DNA from: DASYSL01 sp036003365
GTDB lineage: Bacteria; Eisenbacteria; RBG-16-71-46; DASYSL01
Direction of reading: 5' to 3'
NCBI GenBank assembly: GCA_036003365.1
Contig: DASYSL010000139.1
Span: 1 to 17,546 of the forward strand
Length of the DNA: 17,546 nt
Positions within the stretch are counted from its first letter, which is position 1. The number at the start of each line of letters is the position of its first letter. This document shows, piece by piece, positions 14,500 through 17,546 of the stretch. Made by a program: the position numbers and the translations under genes. Below the pieces are notes generated by a model, which did not search any database, was not told the DNA's origin, and saw nothing but the letters and a program-made list of their open reading frames with translations.

Positions 14500-17305
14500 C
14501 GATCCCCTGGAGTCGGTGACCGGCTCGATCTCCGATGGCGATCCCGTGGATTGGACGTTGGCCGAGTCCTCGGTCAGCCAAGACGACGAGCAGGGGCCGC
14601 TGCGCGCCTTGCGCGAGATCGAAAAGGTGGCGCAAGGCTTCCACGCGCTCCAGGCTTCGCCCATCCCCGGAGAGCTGGAGGGGAGCGCTGCGCTGCCGGC
14701 GGAACGCCGGGGCGAGCGCAGGCAGTGGGGCGATCTCGTGGTTCTCGAGCTGGCGCGCTCCGGCGCGAGCGGCGAAGTTTGGCGCGCCTGGGATCCGTGG
14801 CTCCAGCGCGAAGTGGCTTTGAAGTTCCTCCAGGTGCAGCAACGTCAGGAGAGCCGCTTCGAGGATTCGACGCTCCTGGAAGAGGCGCGCCTTCTGGCGC
14901 GCGTGCGCCACCCCGGGGTCGTCGCCGTGCACGGGATCGCCGAGCACGACGGCCGGGTCGGGATGTGGATGGAGTTCCTCGAGGGCACGACCCTCGCCGC
15001 CGAGATCGAGCGCGCGGGAAGCCTGCCGGCCGCCGAAGTGCTCCGACTCGGTCTCGCCCTCTGCCACGCTCTCGAGGCGATCGAGTCGGCAGGAGTGGTG
15101 CATCGCGACATCAAGCCGAGCAACATCGTGCTCGAGCGCACCGGCCGCATCGTGCTCACCGATTTCGGGCTCGGGCGCCGATGGGAGCTGGCGGACCGGG
15201 GCTGGCGAGCCTCGGGCACGCCCATCTTCATGTCACCGGGCATTCTGGCGGGCGAAGAGCCCACGCCGCGCTCCGACATCTACGCTCTTGGCGTCACGCT
15301 GCGCTGGGCACTGACGGGGCATCCGCCGTTTGCGGCCCGCACCCTGGAGCAGCTGAAGGCGGAGGCGGAGAAGGGTCCGTCCACCTCTCTCGCGGCCGAG
15401 CGCCCCGAGGCGCCGCCTGCTCTGGTCGCGGTGATCGATCGGGCGATGGCGCCGAACGCCGACCATCGTTATGCCGGCGCCGCCCAGATGGCCTCGGCCT
15501 TGGAAGCGATCGCGGCCGGAGAGCGCAGACCGAAGCGCCACATGACCACAGCTCTCCTGGCGGGAGCGGGAGTCGTGCTCCTCTTGTTCCTCGCGTCCTT
15601 CTTCGTGCGCCGCTCCGAGGTCCGAGCGCCCGAGTCGGTGACCCGCTTTTCCGTGAGCGCGCCGCCCCACATGACCCTGGACGGCGATCCGACGAGCGCC
15701 GTGGTCTCTCCCGATGGTCTCCAGCTCGCCTTCGTGGCGACCGACTCGAACAACGTGAGCCGGCTCTGGCTGCGTACGTTGCGATCCTTGTCGGCGCACG
15801 TGATCGAGGGCAGCGAGGGCGCGGGCGCTCCCTTCTGGTCTCCCGACAGCCGGAAACTGGCGTTCTTCGCCAACACCAAGCTGATGAAGGTCTCGGTCGA
15901 TGGCGGCTCGCCGGAGGTCTTGTGCTCGGCCCCCGACGAACGCGGTGGTACGTGGGGGAGAGGCGGCATGATCGTCTTCGCCCCGCAAGCCACGGGTGGC
16001 TTGATGCGCATTTCCGCCGAGGGCGGTTCGCCGGTGCCCGTGGCCGTGCCCGACTCGTCACGCCACGAAATCGCGCTGCGCTGGCCGCAGTTCCTTCCCG
16101 ATGGCAAGCGCTTCTCGTTCGTCACGCTGCCGGCGCGCGAGGGCGCGTTCGACGTCTATGTCTCCTCGATCGACTCTCCAGCGCGTCGATTGCTCGTCCG
16201 CTCGGAAGCCAGCCCGATCGTCGCGGGCAAGGACCAGATACTTCTGGTGCGAGACGGCCATCTCATGACCCAACGGGTCGACTGGGCGTCGTTGCGCCTG
16301 CTCGACGAGCCGGTTTCGCGCGGGCCCTCGCCTCATTCGGACGTGAGCATCGGTCAGCCGCTCGCCTCGGCTTCGATGACCGGAGTCCTGGCCTATCCGA
16401 GCACGATCCTTGACAACACGCGTTTCGTCTGGCTCGACCGCGAGGGGCGGCCTCGAGGTGTTCTCCCGGTTCCGGAGGGCCGCTACGAAAAGATGAGATT
16501 CTCGCCCGATGGACGCCGACTCCTGGTCATGCGCAGAACCTCGCCCACCAACGTGGATCTCGCGCTCGTCGATTGCGCCACCGGCTTGGAGACGCGGCTG
16601 ACATCGGGATCGCAGACTCGAATCGGAGGCGATCCGACGTGGTCACCCGACGGGCGAAAGGTCGCGTTCAGCTCGAATCGCAGCGGCCCGACCGACATCT
16701 TCGTCAAGAACGTCGATGACGGCGCTCCGGAGACGCCACTCTATCGATCGAGAGCGCTTTTCAAGGAGGTCGACCTGTGGTCTCCGGACGGCCGCTTCCT
16801 GGCGTTCGAGCAGGCGGACCCGGCCACCAGCTGGGACATCTGGCTCTTGCCGCTGACCGGCGAGTCCAAGCCGATTCCCTATCTGCGCACGAGCCTGGGG
16901 GAGATCCCGCGTGCCTTCTCGCCCGACGGAAGGTGGCTCGCCTACTACACCTCGGATGCGGGATATTTCCAGATCTGCGTTCAGACCTTCCCGGTTCCCG
17001 GCGAGAAGCACGTGATCTCGGATCTGTCGTCGCAATGGTGCGCGTGGTCGCGTGATGGCAAGGAGCTGGTCTTCCTCACGATCGACGGCTTCATGTGGGC
17101 GGTTCCAGTCACCACCGTGCCCACGTTCCACGAAGGCACGCCGAGAAAGCTGTTTCGCGCGCCCGAAAACCAGCTGTGGATTGCGCCCACGCCGGACCTG
17201 CACCGTTTTCTCTCGCTGGTGCCTGCCGGCAGCGCGCCTCCCACCACGATCACCGTGGAGCTCAACTGGCCGGCGGAGAACGAGCGCCGCACGGCCGCTC
17301 GCTGA
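14489..17305 (+). CDS. Membrane Ser/Thr protein kinase with C-terminal TolB-like (PD40) beta-propeller
   Basis: This is a signalling kinase of 938 aa. Residues 1-80 are an N-terminal extension (ISDGDPVDW, then a helix). The kinase domain spans about 82-340: P-loop ARSGASGEV at 89-97, VALK Lys112, catalytic loop HRDIKPSN at 205-212, DFG at 225-227, GTPIFMSPG ending at 251, and SDIYALGVTL. The first P-loop Gly is Arg90 and the APE Glu is Gly251; the core catalytic residues Lys112, Asp207, Asn212 and Asp225 are intact. Residues about 352-374 form one TM helix. Residues 380-930 carry about eight SPDG-type propeller motifs (VVSPDGLQLAFVA, TWSPDGRKVAFSS, AFSPDGRWLAYYT and others), predicted outside the cytoplasm. 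The start lies within the sigma gene (11-nt overlap), so the two are probably co-translated. Sigma phosphorylation is inferred from context. Confidence 0.94.
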   Translation: MSADDPLESVTGSISDGDPVDWTLAESSVSQDDEQGPLRALREIEKVAQGFHALQASPIPGELEGSAALPAERRGERRQWGDLVVLELARSGASGEVWRAWDPWLQREVALKFLQVQQRQESRFEDSTLLEEARLLARVRHPGVVAVHGIAEHDGRVGMWMEFLEGTTLAAEIERAGSLPAAEVLRLGLALCHALEAIESAGVVHRDIKPSNIVLERTGRIVLTDFGLGRRWELADRGWRASGTPIFMSPGILAGEEPTPRSDIYALGVTLRWALTGHPPFAARTLEQLKAEAEKGPSTSLAAERPEAPPALVAVIDRAMAPNADHRYAGAAQMASALEAIAAGERRPKRHMTTALLAGAGVVLLLFLASFFVRRSEVRAPESVTRFSVSAPPHMTLDGDPTSAVVSPDGLQLAFVATDSNNVSRLWLRTLRSLSAHVIEGSEGAGAPFWSPDSRKLAFFANTKLMKVSVDGGSPEVLCSAPDERGGTWGRGGMIVFAPQATGGLMRISAEGGSPVPVAVPDSSRHEIALRWPQFLPDGKRFSFVTLPAREGAFDVYVSSIDSPARRLLVRSEASPIVAGKDQILLVRDGHLMTQRVDWASLRLLDEPVSRGPSPHSDVSIGQPLASASMTGVLAYPSTILDNTRFVWLDREGRPRGVLPVPEGRYEKMRFSPDGRRLLVMRRTSPTNVDLALVDCATGLETRLTSGSQTRIGGDPTWSPDGRKVAFSSNRSGPTDIFVKNVDDGAPETPLYRSRALFKEVDLWSPDGRFLAFEQADPATSWDIWLLPLTGESKPIPYLRTSLGEIPRAFSPDGRWLAYYTSDAGYFQICVQTFPVPGEKHVISDLSSQWCAWSRDGKELVFLTIDGFMWAVPVTTVPTFHEGTPRKLFRAPENQLWIAPTPDLHRFLSLVPAGSAPPTTITVELNWPAENERRTAAR

Positions 17306-17318
17306 GCCTTGTGCTCAG
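17302..17318 (+). terminator. Short hairpin overlapping the kinase stop codon
   Basis: CTGAGC (17302-17307) pairs perfectly with GCTCAG (17313-17318) around CTTGT. The kinase TGA lies inside the left arm. No T-run follows (GAAATTGC), so it is at best a weak or Rho-assisted end point. Confidence 0.25.
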
Positions 17319-17357
17319 GAAATTGCGGATGGCTTGATTCGTGCGTGATGGAGGGGC

Positions 17358-17546
17358 ATGCGCACTTGGACCGCCCCCCAAGTGCCCCCTCATTGCCCCA
17401 ACGAGAAGTGCTACTTCCATCGAAACGACCGGCACTTATGGCGTTTCGTGAAGAACGGGTCCTTCTCCCGCCTGGCTGACCCATGTGTCATCCAGCGCTA
17501 CAAATGCTGTCATTGCCGACGTCACTTCAGCAACCAGACCTTCTCC
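17358..17546 (+). CDS. Zinc-ribbon protein, probable transposase-like N-terminus, cut by window edge
   Basis: The frame is open from ATG 17358 to the window end and gives 63 residues. An in-frame TGA at 17346 and the absence of other start codons between fix the N-terminus, and GGAGG lies just upstream (17350-17354). Cysteine pairs at 13/18 (HCPNEKCYFH) and 50-53 (YKCCHC) form a likely zinc ribbon. They are followed by RRHFSNQTFS, a pattern common after the second knuckle in IS1/IS1595-type transposases and related multicopy proteins ('RYRCxxCxRxFSxxTF'). The aromatic block RHLWRFVKNGSFSR sits between the knuckles. It is probably the start of an insertion-sequence transposase or a relative, but the catalytic part is outside the window, and a DNA-binding protein is an alternative. 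No inverted-repeat end was identified between the kinase stop and this start. Confidence 0.65.
   Translation, partial: MRTWTAPQVPPHCPNEKCYFHRNDRHLWRFVKNGSFSRLADPCVIQRYKCCHCRRHFSNQTFS

Overview
The window is high-GC bacterial DNA packed with genes. It reads like an uncultivated Gram-negative lineage of the FCB/Acidobacteria/Eisenbacteria kind. That placement is inference. It rests on lipoproteins and a tripartite-type efflux pump (so an outer membrane), a large secreted protein with a FlgD-Ig/type-IX-like C-terminal tail, and an ECF sigma factor paired with a Ser/Thr kinase carrying a TolB-like (PD40) propeller. No rRNA, tRNA, CRISPR array or complete mobile element was seen.

Left part (1-5283): a class III-type polyphosphate kinase 2 gene on the minus strand runs off the left edge. 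Across a 236-bp divergent gap lies a two-gene efflux operon: an MdtA-like lipoprotein adaptor and an MdtB/C-like RND pump. No outer-membrane channel gene is present.

Middle part (5352-10749): two multi-spanning GT-C type glycosyltransferase-like proteins are coupled by a 1-nt overlap. The first carries C-terminal TPRs and the second resembles the AftB type. A small secreted protein of unknown function follows. A DUF6600-type Trp/Tyr-rich lipoprotein with a coiled-coil tail converges on it from the minus strand.

Right part (10988-17546): a 932-aa secreted beta-helix-like protein is transcribed divergently from the lipoprotein. After it come an ECF-type sigma factor and, overlapping it by 11 nt, a membrane Ser/Thr kinase with a predicted extracytoplasmic propeller. 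The sigma region 2.2 motif usually written DAED reads DTCD here, which puts a threonine in the core-RNAP-binding acidic patch. This suggests a phosphorylation-gated sigma factor, with the propeller sensing a signal, the kinase relaying it and the sigma factor redirecting RNA polymerase. This is the most interesting system in the window. At the right edge a zinc-ribbon protein begins, probably the N-terminus of a transposase-like gene, and it is cut by the window end.
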